Source of the DNA: Dasyornis broadbenti
Taxonomy: Eukaryota > Chordata > Aves > Passeriformes > Dasyornithidae
Direction: 5' to 3'
Length of the DNA: 64,000 nt
Assembly: GCA_013397935.1 (NCBI GenBank)
Contig: VZRN01005891.1
Span: 245,964 to 309,963 of the forward strand
Shown: one piece after another, positions 1-12,900 of the stretch
Numbering within the stretch: position 1 is the first letter of the stretch
How the letters are laid out: each line of letters opens with the position of its first letter
Notes under the pieces: model-generated
Database searches by the model: none
What the model was told of the DNA's origin: nothing
What the model saw: the letters and a program-made list of their open reading frames with translations, nothing else
Program-made: the position numbers and the translations under genes

Positions 1-3000
1 TGAAATCAGCTGCTGCGTGCAGCCCTGAAGTGTCAATCAGCAGGGCTCTTCATGACAAATCAATGATGAATATGGATTAAATGTTCTCAGTGCTTCTCCT
101 TACCTGCACTTACCTCAGGGGCTGGGCTTCTAAACCCAAATTAAACCCCCGCCCCCTAAAACCTCTACTCTGCTTTTTGCAAGAGTGTTTTGTCTCTGTT
201 CTAATAAGTCAGCTCTGTGCTAATATAATATAAAATAACCTTTTAGAAGAGATTTGAGCTTTAAGCATTTAATGCATTACTGTTACAGGCACAACCAAAG
301 GATCTGTTCTCTTTCCGACAACTTCCAGTAGGAAGTACTTGTAATACAATAACATCTCATTTCCCAATGTATGCTGCTCAGTGTCCTAGGCTACTTGTTT
401 TTAACTTCTGTGATGTTTTGACTGGGCTCCCAAACTTCACAACAAAATCACTCTGCTTTTAGCCCCTCATTTTAACCTTCTGGCCTGTAATTTATGCTCT
501 CGTCCTGTCTCATCTTTTCCTGTAAATTGAATGAGAGCCTTACGCTGCAGCTTTCACCTTCTGACTATGAAAATGAAGATTCTGCTCTTGGAAAAGCCCC
601 TGGCAAAGCACAGGAGACATTCAAGCTGTGCTCAGAGGAGAAGTGTCATGAATTAAGCTGTGCTATAGAAGAAGAGGTAGTTACGCAAATTGCTTTCATC
701 TGTTAATTAGGAAGAACCCTGTTGATGACTGAGAGAAATTGTACAGCCACGAGCAGGAGCTGACACCCAATGGGACCAACAGCACCACTTCGGTCAGGGC
801 AGGACTTCACCTCAAACCTTTGCACCCTTCACAAATTTGAAGTCAACCCGATCTGCTTGTAGAAAATCAGGAGGAATTCAGGTCCCCAAAATCTGCAGTT
901 CCCAACAGGGCACTGAGGAAGCAGGGGTGTAATGAGTGAGGTGGGGACAGGCAGGGCTGCTCTGAGAGCCCACCCAGGGCTTTTAGGGCCCCCAGGGCTG
1001 CTGCAGCAATCTGAGTTCATTAGGCATAAACGTGTACACATAGAGAGAGTCCTTGGGACAGCACCCTCCCAGGGGTCTGCAGCAGCTGTGCACAGCCAGG
1101 ATCTCCTGCAGTGCTCAACTCCTCCATGACCTCTTTGCTGCCCTCACACACAGAGGTGAAGATCAGCCCTAAGGAGAACTTCCCACACAGATAAAAGAGC
1201 AGAAATTATTTAGGGATGTTTCTCCTGCAAAATTAGCTCTCACTCAATGTTATTTTATGATCTTACATCTTGTAAAGAAAAATGGGTTTCAGTATAGGTT
1301 TAAGTACCCCTGATGGGTGAAGAAAATGTATTTTCATACAGGTGACAACAAATCTCAAGGTGATTCTGTGCATTACTGCTTCAGCTTCGTGTCTTTGAAA
1401 CCACTTCTCTGAGCTCCATATGTCCTTCTCAGCATTTGTCAGAAAATAAGAGTACAATTTTCACATCCACATATTCAAATACAGTCACAGAAAACTTATT
1501 TTTGCATGTTTAAAAGCACATGCTGATTAATGCCAATAAGTCTCAGTCTGAACAAACTCAAAATCTCTTTGCACTTGGTATGTCAGACTTGTTCCTGTGC
1601 CAATCCCTTTCCATTTTGCCAGAAGCGTGCAGTTGTTCTGCAAAGAAACATTTCCCAAAATGTTCTCTCTTTATTTCCAAAATGAAAAGCTCCTTTCAGG
1701 AACAGAAGCTCGGAATATATTAAAAGTGTCACATTGAATCTCAGAGCAGGAGATGCAGCTACCAGCAGTGTGATGCACACGGGATATTCCTGAGGAGGTC
1801 TGGAGCACTTGGAGGACATTGGGACAGCAATCTCCAAGTGGGGCTGTGTCAGAAATGCTGAAGGGTTAATCCACATGAAACGCCAGGTGGTGATAACCCT
1901 CCAGTTCCGTCAGCATATGGAACCTGATTTCCTGGGATTGCAGTGTTTCCCAAGCACTTAAAATGCACCTGGAACTACAGCAATTTTGTAATTTCCCTAA
2001 ATTTGGGGACAGCTGCTCACAGCCATGCTACTGAGCTTACAGCTCATGGGGTGGAGCCCTTTGATTTGACCACATTAAGATGTTTCATAATCTTTACTAA
2101 CGTTTCTCTGCATGTATTTTGATTTAGCCCCTTTCCTTGCACTGTCTCATAAAGTCTTGCCAGAGCTGAGTTTTGCAGTGTTTCCTCTCATCCCATTCAA
2201 ATACCAGCAGTCAAACCACATGAGCTGCCATAAATTTAACCAAACTGTTCACTGACAGTGCCGTTGCTCCAGCTGAATAAATGAAAATGTTTAGGACAGT
2301 GCAGGAGTGACTCTTTTCCTTGGGCAGGGATATTTTGGAGGCAGGAAAAGCCCATTGGCACCGTGGTTAAACCCTGGGTATCTGAACTGCTCTGTTTGTT
2401 CGGTGCAGGTGCAGGGAAGGGGCACGTGGGCAGTGTGAGCGCTTGGCACCCAAAATGCTCCTGTTACAGCTGCAGCAGGAGGTTCTTGGCCCCAGCGGTT
2501 CTGAGGCCATGGAAAGTGCGTATGGATGGATCACTGAATGGAAAAGTGCAGAAACACACATTGGACACTTAAAATCTCAGGAACTGTCACATCTACTTCT
2601 CTACGCGTTCTTGATAGAGGGAAAGAAAATTAGTAGTAGGGGTATATGGATACAGGAATAATTAAATGCATTCCCTAATAGGCAGAAGCTGATTTTCTGT
2701 ATCCAGTGTTTAAGAACTGATTGTTCAATGCCATCAATTTCTTCTGTGCCACCAACTGCACTCTGAGAAGGAAACCCCTCTGGGAATTTTACACGTCGGG
2801 ATAACAACGGCACCAGTCGTGCACATAAAAACCCAACAGACTTCACACGATTTGAAAAGAAAGGCTACCAAAACTACAAATCACTGTCAGCCAGAGCAGC
2901 CTTCAAGGACTGTTCTGGATACAGCAGATAAACTTCTTTTAATGATACCTGCAACTTGCCATCAGTGTGTGTGTTCTGTGTCCCAGATCGATGTTGCTGG

Positions 3001-4191
3001 CAGAGCACATGAAGAGCTGCATCCTCAGAGGGACCAGCCCAGCGCTGAGCACTGCATCCCCCGATCCTTCAGGGAATCCTCCAGTGAACCCACAGCTTCT
3101 GGCCTGGCTGGGCTGCTGCGCGAGCAACAGGAGACAGGCATCCAAAACTGAGAGCTACATACGCCTCATCACATCCCTGCAGACACAGGAAACACAGCAA
3201 CAGGAAATCTTAAGGAAAGAAATGCATCCTTAACTCCTCTCTGCAGTGATTTCAAGGCTATTTCAGGGCTTTCGGGGTTTTTTTAGGTACTGAAGGCATT
3301 ACACAGGAAGGGAGAAAAGTCTCTCCTTGCCACCTTCTGTGGGACCAAGCCAGCAAGCAGAATCTGAGGAAGTTTTCCAGACCACACAGTCAAGAGGATG
3401 CTCATTTTGTGGCTCTGAATGGGACTCAGGGACCTGTGTCTCACTCTGTCAGCTCTTGGGAGGGAAGTGCTGGGTGGGAACAGCAGCAAAGCTTTCACAC
3501 CTAGACAGCATTCTTAGCAAAAAACACTCCAGGAAGAAACTGAAACACAATCCAGACTCCTCCAGGAAGCAAGTGAAAGGAGACACAAGGGAAAGGGTTG
3601 CTCAGGATTTGTAATTCAGCCTTGGAAACCTGAAAGGGAAACTGTGCTGCACAACCAAGAAAACTGCAAAAAACCCAGAGCAAATTAAACTCAGCTCTTC
3701 TCCATGCTGGGTCAGTTAGACGGTGACCAATGTCCAAGTTGGCCGACTTCAAGCTGACACAGAAATCTCTGTTCTGCTGTGAGCGCTTTGTAAACAGCCC
3801 CCAAAGGCCCCTTGTTTTCTGTCTCAAACATGGAACACACAGGCAATAAAATTTCCAGGTAAATTAGGAGGAGTAGCATAGCCAGATCCTCTTTTACACA
3901 CCTAGAATTTAAATTCTGCCTTTCAAGTTGGTTCTTTAAATCATCCATAGACCTTCCAAAACAGTTATGTTGAGTTTGAACAGTGGAAGCAAGACTTTAA
4001 GGATCCATTGTTTAGGCCATAGCAGCAGTTGTGTTTAGAAACATCAGGGAATACTAAATTAGTGATCCTGCATTAATTTAACTCAAGGAATAAGTGGTAT
4101 TTAGCTAAATTTTTCTTTCTAATTTATTTTCAAAATAGGCTTAAAAAGGAGTGAGATACAAAGGTGGAAAAAACAATTCGTGTGTTTATTT

Positions 4192-4215
4192 AAAAAAAAA
4201 AAAAAAAAAAAAAAA
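4192..4215 (+). repeat. (A)24 homopolymer tract
   Basis: This is an uninterrupted run of 24 A on the plus strand. No LINE or processed-gene sequence is recognisable immediately upstream, so it is best described as simple repeat or low complexity. Its length may be imprecise because homopolymers are error-prone to sequence. Confidence 0.9.
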
Positions 4216-4862
4216 TTGGACAAACCAGCACATTTAGAAAGCAGTTTTCACTGTAATATTGACTGGAGGAGTTACCAGGTTTTCAGAATAGGCTGTTTTC
4301 AGAAGCCAAGGAAATCTGAAACTTTTCAAACCCTTGGCCTAAACGTGACAAGTATTGCAACATTTCTTGCTCCTTGTTCAAGGAAATCTCCCCGGAAAAT
4401 AAACAGCAGAGCAGATAAGCTATTAAGCTGGGCCCCTGACACTGCTGGCTCTTTCATCAGGTCTTATATCTGTTAACCTTTCATAAATGTCAGTCTGAAA
4501 AGAAGTTTCAACTACATCCCAGTGCCAAAAAATCCCCTGCTCGTTCTGCTCCGCCACAGGCTTCAAACCCAGCTGCGCTGCTCCTGCAGAGCGGGGACCT
4601 GCAGCAAGAATGAGCTCTCTGCTCTGCCAGGACTTCCCTTCCCACTATCAAATTTAGGTTGCACGTTGCAGTGTATTATCAGACTTACTGAATTTGCATG
4701 AGGAACAGAGTTTTCACTCAATGGCAGAAGGGAAAAGTGTCACTATGGCTTACAAATCAAGGGAAATATTTTATTAAAATCACTGCCGTCACCTACTGTC
4801 TCCCAAGACTTCCTTAGCAACTCTCATATAACTTAATGCAACTGCAGTAAAACCAAAAAACG

Positions 4863-4878
4863 ATGCAGCATGCTGCAT
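4863..4878. repeat. 16-bp perfect palindrome
   Basis: The sequence ATGCAGCATGCTGCAT equals its own reverse complement with no spacer. It contains an SphI-like GCATGC core and overlapping CTGCAT/ATGCAG half-sites. It may be a dyad binding site or chance; the function is unknown. Confidence 0.85.
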
Positions 4879-5189
4879 GATGATGGCCAGACAACAGTTT
4901 GGTTTATTATTGGTCTAATTTATAAGTTAAGTTGAAATGCAGAGAGTGTGTGAACATTTTCAGTATTTGTTACATCATAAAGATGGTTTTAATGAACTGT
5001 TAGTTCCCCACAGTTGTTACTAATTACCTGCTCTCAGAAACAATCTTACTCATCACTAAGATTTTTCTTTTAGTGCTTATAGACAGCAGTAAAACAATTA
5101 TCATTATCACATATCAATGAAGTTTCTATCTTTTCCATCCCTTCAGCAGTAAAGACAATTTTCTCCTCGCCAACACTCGGGCACAGAAC

Positions 5190-5281
5190 GGGGTTCTTGG
5201 GGCTGTCCCATGCAAGGTCAGGGGTTGGATTCTGTGATCTTTGCGTGCCTCTTCCAACTCAGGGGATTCTGTGATTCTTCT
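5190..5281 (+). mobile_element. CR1 LINE fragment, 3' end only
   Basis: The stretch reads as the extreme 3' untranslated end of an avian CR1 retrotransposon: 'caaggtcaggggttgg', then 'attctgtgatc', 'cttccaactcagg' and the terminal 'attctgtgattctt' repeat. CR1 copies are normally 5'-truncated on insertion, which fits a piece of about 90 bp. No coding part of the LINE remains. The orientation is plus because the ATTCTGTGATT end lies on the right. Divergence is moderate, so it is an old immobile copy. Confidence 0.8.
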
Positions 5282-8200
5282 TTTAGGAACAGCAAAAACT
5301 CCTCAAGCTAAAGGACTCTCTGAACTATCACATCCACAGGAGCAAAACCACTTGGGTATCAACTAAACCACAGTCTGCACATAAAAGGGTGCCCATCCCC
5401 AGTTTGTGACTTCAGAGAGAAGAGAACATCAGATAAGAACATGGTTGGTTCCCTAAAGCAGTGTCAGAAGTTAGAAATACCTTCTCCTTATCGTTGAATA
5501 ATCAAGCATTACACATCCAAACCCTCTCTTTTAAGCAACAAGTGAAAAATAAAGCAAACATTTCAGACCTGCAGTGCTGCCCCTCAGGAGCTGTCCCTGG
5601 GTTCCCGTATCTGTAGGACACCTCACAGAGCCCTAATGTCAGGGGCCATTCTGGGCTGAGCTATAACAAATGAAACATTTTTCAGGAAGCTCAAATTATT
5701 AGAGGAGATTGCATGACTCTACATGCCCAAGGGTCAGCAAGAATTTTTCTCTCTGCCTCCCCATTCCCTCCCTTCTATGTTTATTAAAGAATCAAGATAC
5801 GAAAAAAGATCATTTGATTACAGAGATGGTGTATTCATATGGTTAAATGCAACTCCTTGAGGAGATGGCCAACGCCAAAGTAACAGAATTCTTGGTTAAA
5901 AGGAAAAAAAAAAGAAAAGGATGAAGTGCATTTCTATGTGACCCTGAATTTCTAACACTGCTTTACCTCCTCCCCCAAAACACTAAAGGAGTCAGAAAGA
6001 CAGTGCAGGGAATTGCTCTGATTTGAAATGGAGATTTGATAACTGACTGTTACCCTTGCCTACTACAGAGTTAATAGTAGGTGTAAACCATTGTGCCACT
6101 CAATTGTTAGAGCTGAAACAAAGAAGTCCTGAAATTTCCTGAGCTCCAGCTCCTCGGAACCTTAGAGCTTTCATCATCACAGTTTGATGATTTTGTTTAT
6201 TTTCTGTGGCTATCACCTGGGCTAAGTTGTTCTCAAAAGATAATATCCACCAGGACATCATTCCTTGGGCAGCAGCAATTTGCCCTAATCACAGCTCTAC
6301 TTTGCACATTCCTTTTGCTGATCAGAATTTGCTGTGTGCTACAGCACCGAGGTAGCAGAGCTCACCTTGCGAAGGGGCTGGAATTGATTTTGTTGGTTAT
6401 TACAACGTGGCAGGAGCTGACCTCACGTCCAGCACTGTGCACGGTGTCCTTTCTGCACACAGCGTTGAATTTGTCCTTGCTACGGGATTCCACTGCTTGG
6501 TAGGAATCAGTGACATTTGGGAATGACAGTTTTGTGTGCTCCCACAAAGGCAAACCAGTTTGAGTTTATAGCATGGATGGTGATTGAGTATTATTGCAGC
6601 TTTCGGCCAGATCATGTCCTTCAACATTCCTGACTCCATGGAATTGTCTGTAATTTCACACAGAAATTACTCTGTGTGTGTAATTTCTGGCAGCCCATTA
6701 TGAGCCGTACCAGAGAAGTGACTACAGCAGCTCATGAAAGTTTAGGCAGAGCACATTTAAGAAAATGTGGTTTGATCAGAGACAACACCACTGTCGGTGT
6801 TTCTTCGTCTAGAAAAGGCCGTGAAGAGGGATCAACTATTCCAGCAAAATGAAAAAAGAAAAAAAATTAAAACAATCAAACATAAATTATACTGGAACTG
6901 TACCTGTTAGGAATGTATGTCTTTAATTTTAGTATCCATCTCATCAAAATCCTCTCCCTCTACTTAAGTTCATAGGAAAAACTCACTTAAAAACCAAAAC
7001 CAGTTGTTTCACTGAAACACAGATTTTCAGCTGGTGCTGAGTGTACTTCAAATATTTACAGCACTAAATAGCTCAGAACTCAGTTACAAGAATCGAGCAA
7101 ACCAGGGCCCTTTCCTTAAGCAAAATGTCTAAATGAACACTGTGGTTCAAAATACCATAATGCTCTGGTTTATTCCAAGAATATAAATTATTAATGGAAA
7201 AGATGTTAAAATTATTTCTAGCTGGTAACTATAACTATAGCACTAACAATGAGCTCAGTTGAATATGAACAACAATCTTACATGGTGCTACTTAATGAGA
7301 GTTAGCAAGTGCTTTGTTACTTTTTTTTGTTTAAATCCTTGACTTATTGTTATTTCTTACTGAGGAAAAATACAGTCACTATTACAACATCCTAAGCTCT
7401 TATTCTTGGTACAATTTTAGACAGAACAAAAAGTGATTTAGGCACATAGAACTGGCCACCAGCAGGCTTCAAAAACACAACCAAAAGGATATATTTCCCC
7501 CCCACACCCCAAACCCTCAGTGCTGAGCTGTTTCATCCTTCTGGCTGTGTTCTTACATTTGATGAAGTGAAGAGCTCTGTGCTGCTCCCACACACAGGCA
7601 ACAAAACAAAGGCACAGATTAAACACAGAAGCCTGAGCTTCACTTCGGTTTACTGGAAACTGACAGGCTGCCAGCTACACCCACCTATTCCCAGACCGTT
7701 CCCACTCGGGACCTCCCAGCCTGGAGCTCAAATTGCTCCCAGGGCCCCAAGCGCAACAGTAATTCCCTCAGCATCATGTGCTGGGATAGCAAAAAAGTTA
7801 TTATCTCCTTATCACTCCTGAAATCACCATTTACTGGACACAAAGTCATAGCCTAACAAATGATATCGCTCCCTAAAAAGTTTACCCCCGAAAACTAATT
7901 TTCCTAAAAGAAGATGAAGCACATTCTGACAAGCAGGAAAATCAGGAGGGAGAAGATAAGATTCAACTTGATAAGAACAGGTTATGATAAAAGTGAACAT
8001 AGTGCTTAACTTAGCAATTCTGAGATGCTGCAGATGGGGGCACAGCAGCACTCGGAGGCCAAGATCTCTTTTTTCATCCAGGCAGATAAATATCCATCCG
8101 CGTGTTTGCTCAATATCCCAAACAAATGCAAATATCAGTAAATGGAGATAATTCTCCGTCTCCCCAGCAATACCAGCAGCTTGCTTCATGTATCCCACAT

Positions 8201-9960
8201 GCTGGTAGTTCCTGAGGGATAACAAAGGAAAAAGAGGATGGAATGGCTTCTCCACCCCTCTGGGAGCTTAAAGAGGGAAGACACTGGGGAGTTCATTGTG
8301 CCCGATTATTCCTGGAAGATGCAGAAGTGAAGTTTTTTAGGTTGTCTCAAAGCCAGACCGCTATGCTTAGCTGCAGATGTTGCCAGAATTTTAACATGTT
8401 TAAAATCCTCCTGGCAGACATAGGCAGAACCAAAAGAAGTTTTTAAAGTACAGCCTCACACTTAAAATCTCATAATGAATACACCCTTTCCATTTAGCAT
8501 TTCCAAGATGCAAATAATCTACAAACAAATAGTTAAGTAGGAATCTCACTGTGTTTTTTTTTTTTCGTTTCCTTACCTTTCAGCTGGTTCCACAAATACA
8601 TACGGGAACTTTATGTCAGAAACTTGAAAAAACAGTTATTAAATTAGCAAGTTGCTCTTCTCTTTGCACATTAGCCACTGAGTAGGTATCAGACTGAAAT
8701 ACATTTAATCAAATGATTCATGAAAATGGCCAAGCAGAATGTTACTGTACAGTTCACTGAGCAGGGAAGTGGAAACGCAGGAGGGAAAAGATTTATTAAG
8801 TTGAACTTTATCTACAGAAATAATTACCATAATATGTGCGTGCATCCAGCTAAGTGCTGCAGGTCTGGATTTGTCTTCTGCACAGTGACCTCCTCCACAC
8901 CATCCCCACCACCCTCCCAGGTCACCTCTGACCCAGCCACACCAGGGCTGCTCCTCTGGTGGCTGAGCACGGTTAGTACATGGCTCTGGGATTTTACAGT
9001 GTCACTGGCAGATGTCTGAAACCAACAACAACCATCCCTTTCTGGTGTTTAAAATAATTTCCTGAGAAAATTATTCCCCTGAAGAGAAATGTCCTGTGGT
9101 TGCTGTTGTCCCTGTGCTCCAGTGAGGAGCTGGGAGGTGCTGCCTTGGCCCACAGGTCCTGTGCCAGTGTTGTCCATATTCCCTTTTCCTGGTGCTCCCA
9201 AGGGCCAGTTCTCCATGCTGACTTCCCTCTGGAACAAAGCAGGAACCTCTGCACAATTGGATGCCAGCAAAATCTTTGGAATGGCAGCTCTGCGCCGCAA
9301 GAAAGCCTCCATCACTCCTGGAGTGGCATTCCCAGATTATCTTTCCCCTGAGCTGCTGGAGCTGGCCCTGCCTGGCAAGCTCATAAAAGAACTCAAAACA
9401 AAAACGAGCTCCTGTCCTCCTCTCCTCCTGTCCAGCCATGGCCATGCCTCCACACAATTAAACCACAAACATGCAGTAATTACAGGGAGTTAACTCCTCA
9501 CAGGCACACAATCCCTGACTTGTGGCTGAAGCCACATCCTTAACCCACCAGGGGTATTAAAAAATAACAAGAACCTAAAGCAGCTCGAAGGAGCTGCCTC
9601 CTGCTCGTCAGATGCTCAGCCAACACTCCTTTCCCTTCATAAACACAGCCCTGAAGCTTCAGTGCTGGAGGACCAGGGAAAATTGGAGTACAAGGAAGGT
9701 TTTGTTTTCCAACTGCTCACCCAGGCACTGTAGTTTTTATCTTGTAAAAGTAGCTGCCATTTAGGAAAGAAGGAAAATTAGGGAATAGGCTTGTCCCACA
9801 CTCCTTAACTCTTGGCATTTATGCCTTGTCCCCACAAGGACCTTGATTTAAAAAAAAAAGAAATTTAAACACAATCCAAAACTTAAGACTGCTTCTGAGG
9901 AGTGTCTCCCAGGATATCCAGGACATTTAAGCATCTCAGACCATGAAAATATAACTATTC
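5282..9960. other. Gene-free unique sequence
   Basis: No exon or known repeat is recognisable. A short T tract (12 T) is at 8554-8565 and a set of overlapping small inverted repeats is at 6650-6689. The longest frame is a 143-codon minus-strand ORF at 7824-8255, a length expected by chance in 64 kb of this composition. A GC-richer patch at about 8880-9460 has long frames on both strands at once, which is the pattern of low stop density rather than coding. Confidence 0.55.
6650..6689. repeat. Overlapping inverted repeats (alternative hairpins)
   Basis: The arms CAGAAATTAC (6661-6670) and GTAATTTCTG (6680-6689) are exact reverse complements around a 9-base spacer. The same left arm can also pair with an upstream GTAATTT (6650-6656) through its AAATTAC. 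In addition CACACAG (near 6657-6663) pairs with CTGTGTG (near 6672-6678). At most one pairing can form at a time. No flanking sequence suggests a microRNA precursor. Confidence 0.6.
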
Positions 9961-12900
9961 TTTTAAGCAATTCTAGACAGAAGAAATGACACCGTAGAAA
10001 GGTCAGGATCAGCTGGGAAAGGGAAAATGGGGCTCACAAGATCAGTCCATGTGTGGGCAGCAGGAATTGCAACCAGGGTTGCTGTAAGCTCTCCCAGCTG
10101 ATGGAAATGGCATCCACACCCTGCACACAGGGGCTGGGATCTTCTACTTTCGCTACAACTGACCCAAGGACCAAAGGCAGGGCGTAGCACAACACAATAT
10201 TCCTGAGGCAGGAAGGATCTCTGACAGGAAATTTTCCATCTGCAGCAAAACAGCACCTGCCTGTCTTGTCAGGAAGCCTCGTTATTTGTGTCAGAATGGG
10301 AAAGAGGCTTTAATTCCTGTCACCCGTACAAGCTTTGAGAGGGTTGTTGGGTTTGTCTTGTGTGGGCTGTTTTAAACATGAAATGGATACACAGGTCATT
10401 CCTCCAGCGCTACTACTTACATTAAGGTAGGAGACATGGATGTCACCAGTCTGGCTGATTTGTCCCTTCTCAGGATGGCTTTTCCAGGGATCTCATTGTA
10501 ATTCTTGTTTTCCATGCACAGTTACTAAATGGAGTCCCTTCTGTGGGCAATACTTGACCCGTGCAGAGCAGTCTCACTGGTGACCCAGCATCCCAAGGGA
10601 TGAAGCAGAGCAGTGTTTCTCCTGCCCCGTCTCTAAATATTCGTTTACATGAAGAGCTTTTTGAACTCGGTGTTCCTAAACAATGTATGAGATGTGTATA
10701 ACTAATGTGATGGTGAGAAGAACACGAAGCTTTGATGGAGAAAACTAAATACCATTTGTGTAAACTGTAGTTTTTCACAGCTTGAATGAATAGACTTAGT
10801 TCATTGTTTGCCGTTTCAAAAGCACAGAACTGGCTCTTATTAAACAGCATTATTGACTTCTCTTTGACTCCACTACAGCAAGGAGAAATGAAGACTAAAG
10901 AAACACAGTTGAAATCATATGGTCAGTAAACACTGACACTTTTGATTTATCCTTCATCCTGTATACACTTTTTAATCCTTTTCCTGGAACTCAATTTGTT
11001 TCCATTTTCCACATTTTATTTTCTTTTTGAAATTTTCAAGAAGACAATTTGCCAGCTAAATGAGGGTTTATGAGGAGCACACATCCTCACCTGGGCTACG
11101 ACAGGCTGCAGGCACTCAAATGGGTGCTTACCCAGGAAGGAAATTCCAGGATTGCAGCAAGATTGCTGATCTGTTTACACTTGGAGCTGATCAGGAGTGG
11201 ATTGCTGAGCAGGGCCCATCTCTCCTATTACACTTTTTAATTGCTCTGTTTCCAAAAGTTTCACCACAGCCCTGAGCGTTGGGCTCCTCCCCCTTGCAGT
11301 AGATTACAGGTTTTTATGACGAACCATAACTTGATGTTCACTGGCGCCAAGATACACACAGCATCAATTTTCTTTCATTTTTGTGTCTCAAACACTCCAC
11401 ACAAAGACAACACTATAAATATGTGACATGACTAAATGATGAAGCAGCAGCTTCCTGCTGAAATTTTAAAGTGAGATAGACATTGTTTTAGCTGAGGAAG
11501 CCATTTAGATACCAGCTGTTCCCACTGAAAAGATGTGGCAGCCATCAGCAGAAATAAGAAATGCTCTCTCTGTACATATTGAAATGAGTTTTATCTTCCT
11601 CTCCATTCTGCTTTGTGTTCCTCCTGGTGAAAAAGACAAAATTCATTTCACACCCATATTTCCTCGCAAGCACAAACGTTGCATGAGAGGAATCTCTATC
11701 TTTGCACCCACATGCACACTTAGGTGAGATCGCAACTAGGAAGAGTATTCTGTCTGCACAGAAATGATCTGCTGACAAGTCCTGGAGCTTGCAATTGAAG
11801 GTTAAAGGAAAAACTTGTGGGCATGTCCTTCCTAATTTTCCATATTAACCTGTTTCTAGGTGGTATTTGGGGTTTATACCCTTATTAGAAGAAAATAACT
11901 TGGTATGTGTCAGCACTGCATGAAAATCCAGAATCAATATGGATAGTTCGGTGACACCTGAAAATAATCTTTCTTTCACTGGATCTTAGATTTAAGATTA
12001 GTACCAATCATTACAGTCACATTTTAGAAAGCAGCATGCAGTTACTCAAGGGTTTCAGCTTAAAAAATACTATAGAATGTGCACATCAAACTTTTTGTGT
12101 GACTATATCAAAACACAATCTTCTAATGATTGGGACAAAATACGTGATGTGGTTTGCATCCAAAAAGAGGTTAAGAAGTCGACAGAACTAACATTTCTCC
12201 CCAGAGATGGTATAAAAATCATTATATCATATTAAAGATTTTGCTTCTTTTGCCACAGGCAATCAATTCCAAAAATTTGATTAAAAAAAGCCTTGCATTA
12301 GTGTGGTATTCTCAAGCTGCTTCTTACTAACATTTGATTGTAGCATACTCTAACGACAGCCAGTATCAGCTCTCATTATTCTAAATAAAGAGTACAGTCA
12401 TTTTCTTCTTAATGACTGAAGTGAAATGTGTCCACAGGGACATTTTAGTTTACTCTCTCACACAATGTAATATTGTCATTATTAATACTTCTTGAGGACA
12501 ACTTGTAGACCAAAGTTATCTTTGCAGAGTCACCGGATTTTAATTTTTAAATATGCATAGCCTCAGTCACATGCACTTTGATTCCTTCCAATACAAATAA
12601 CACCAGCCTTGAAATGCTGCAGTGAAACAATTCACATTATGATGCTTGTAACAAGAAAGCAACAACAAAGAAATAGAAGCAAATTAAATTTCACATCCTC
12701 CTGAAGGAGGTAATTGCCACAAAACTCAGGTGAGAGAGAGATTATAACTTGGCCATCGCAGCAAGTCAAATATAAAAGGAGGACCATAACAAAAGTTATT
12801 TTGGACTACAAACTGCATGAAAACAGGAACTTCCCTTCTGGTCAGTGCAATCCTGAAACATCCAGGATGCCTCTGGATGTATGTACTTCAGTATAAACAA

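Larger units (their letters stand above)
1..5189. other. Gene-free unique sequence, left edge to first CR1
   Basis: No recognisable exon, RNA gene or interspersed repeat is visible. Open frames here are at most about 110 codons, lie on both strands over the same bases, and match no family I know. The sequence is AT-rich with mildly GC-richer patches near 900-1130 and 2980-3150. It holds a 24-base A tract and a 16-bp palindrome, listed separately. A perfect POU octamer ATTTGCAT lies at 4692-4699. A good-looking minus-strand splice donor (GAG then GTAAGT) can be read near 108-113, but no matching exon could be supported. Confidence 0.6.

Noticed and set aside
95..125. Strong minus-strand splice donor matches (GAG|GTAAGT, CAG|GTAAGG)
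   Set aside because: No supporting acceptor or recognisable coding exon is visible on the minus strand within the visible sequence.
7824..8255. 143-codon minus-strand frame
   Set aside because: The length is expected a few times by chance in 64 kb over six frames. No domain or conserved motif is visible.
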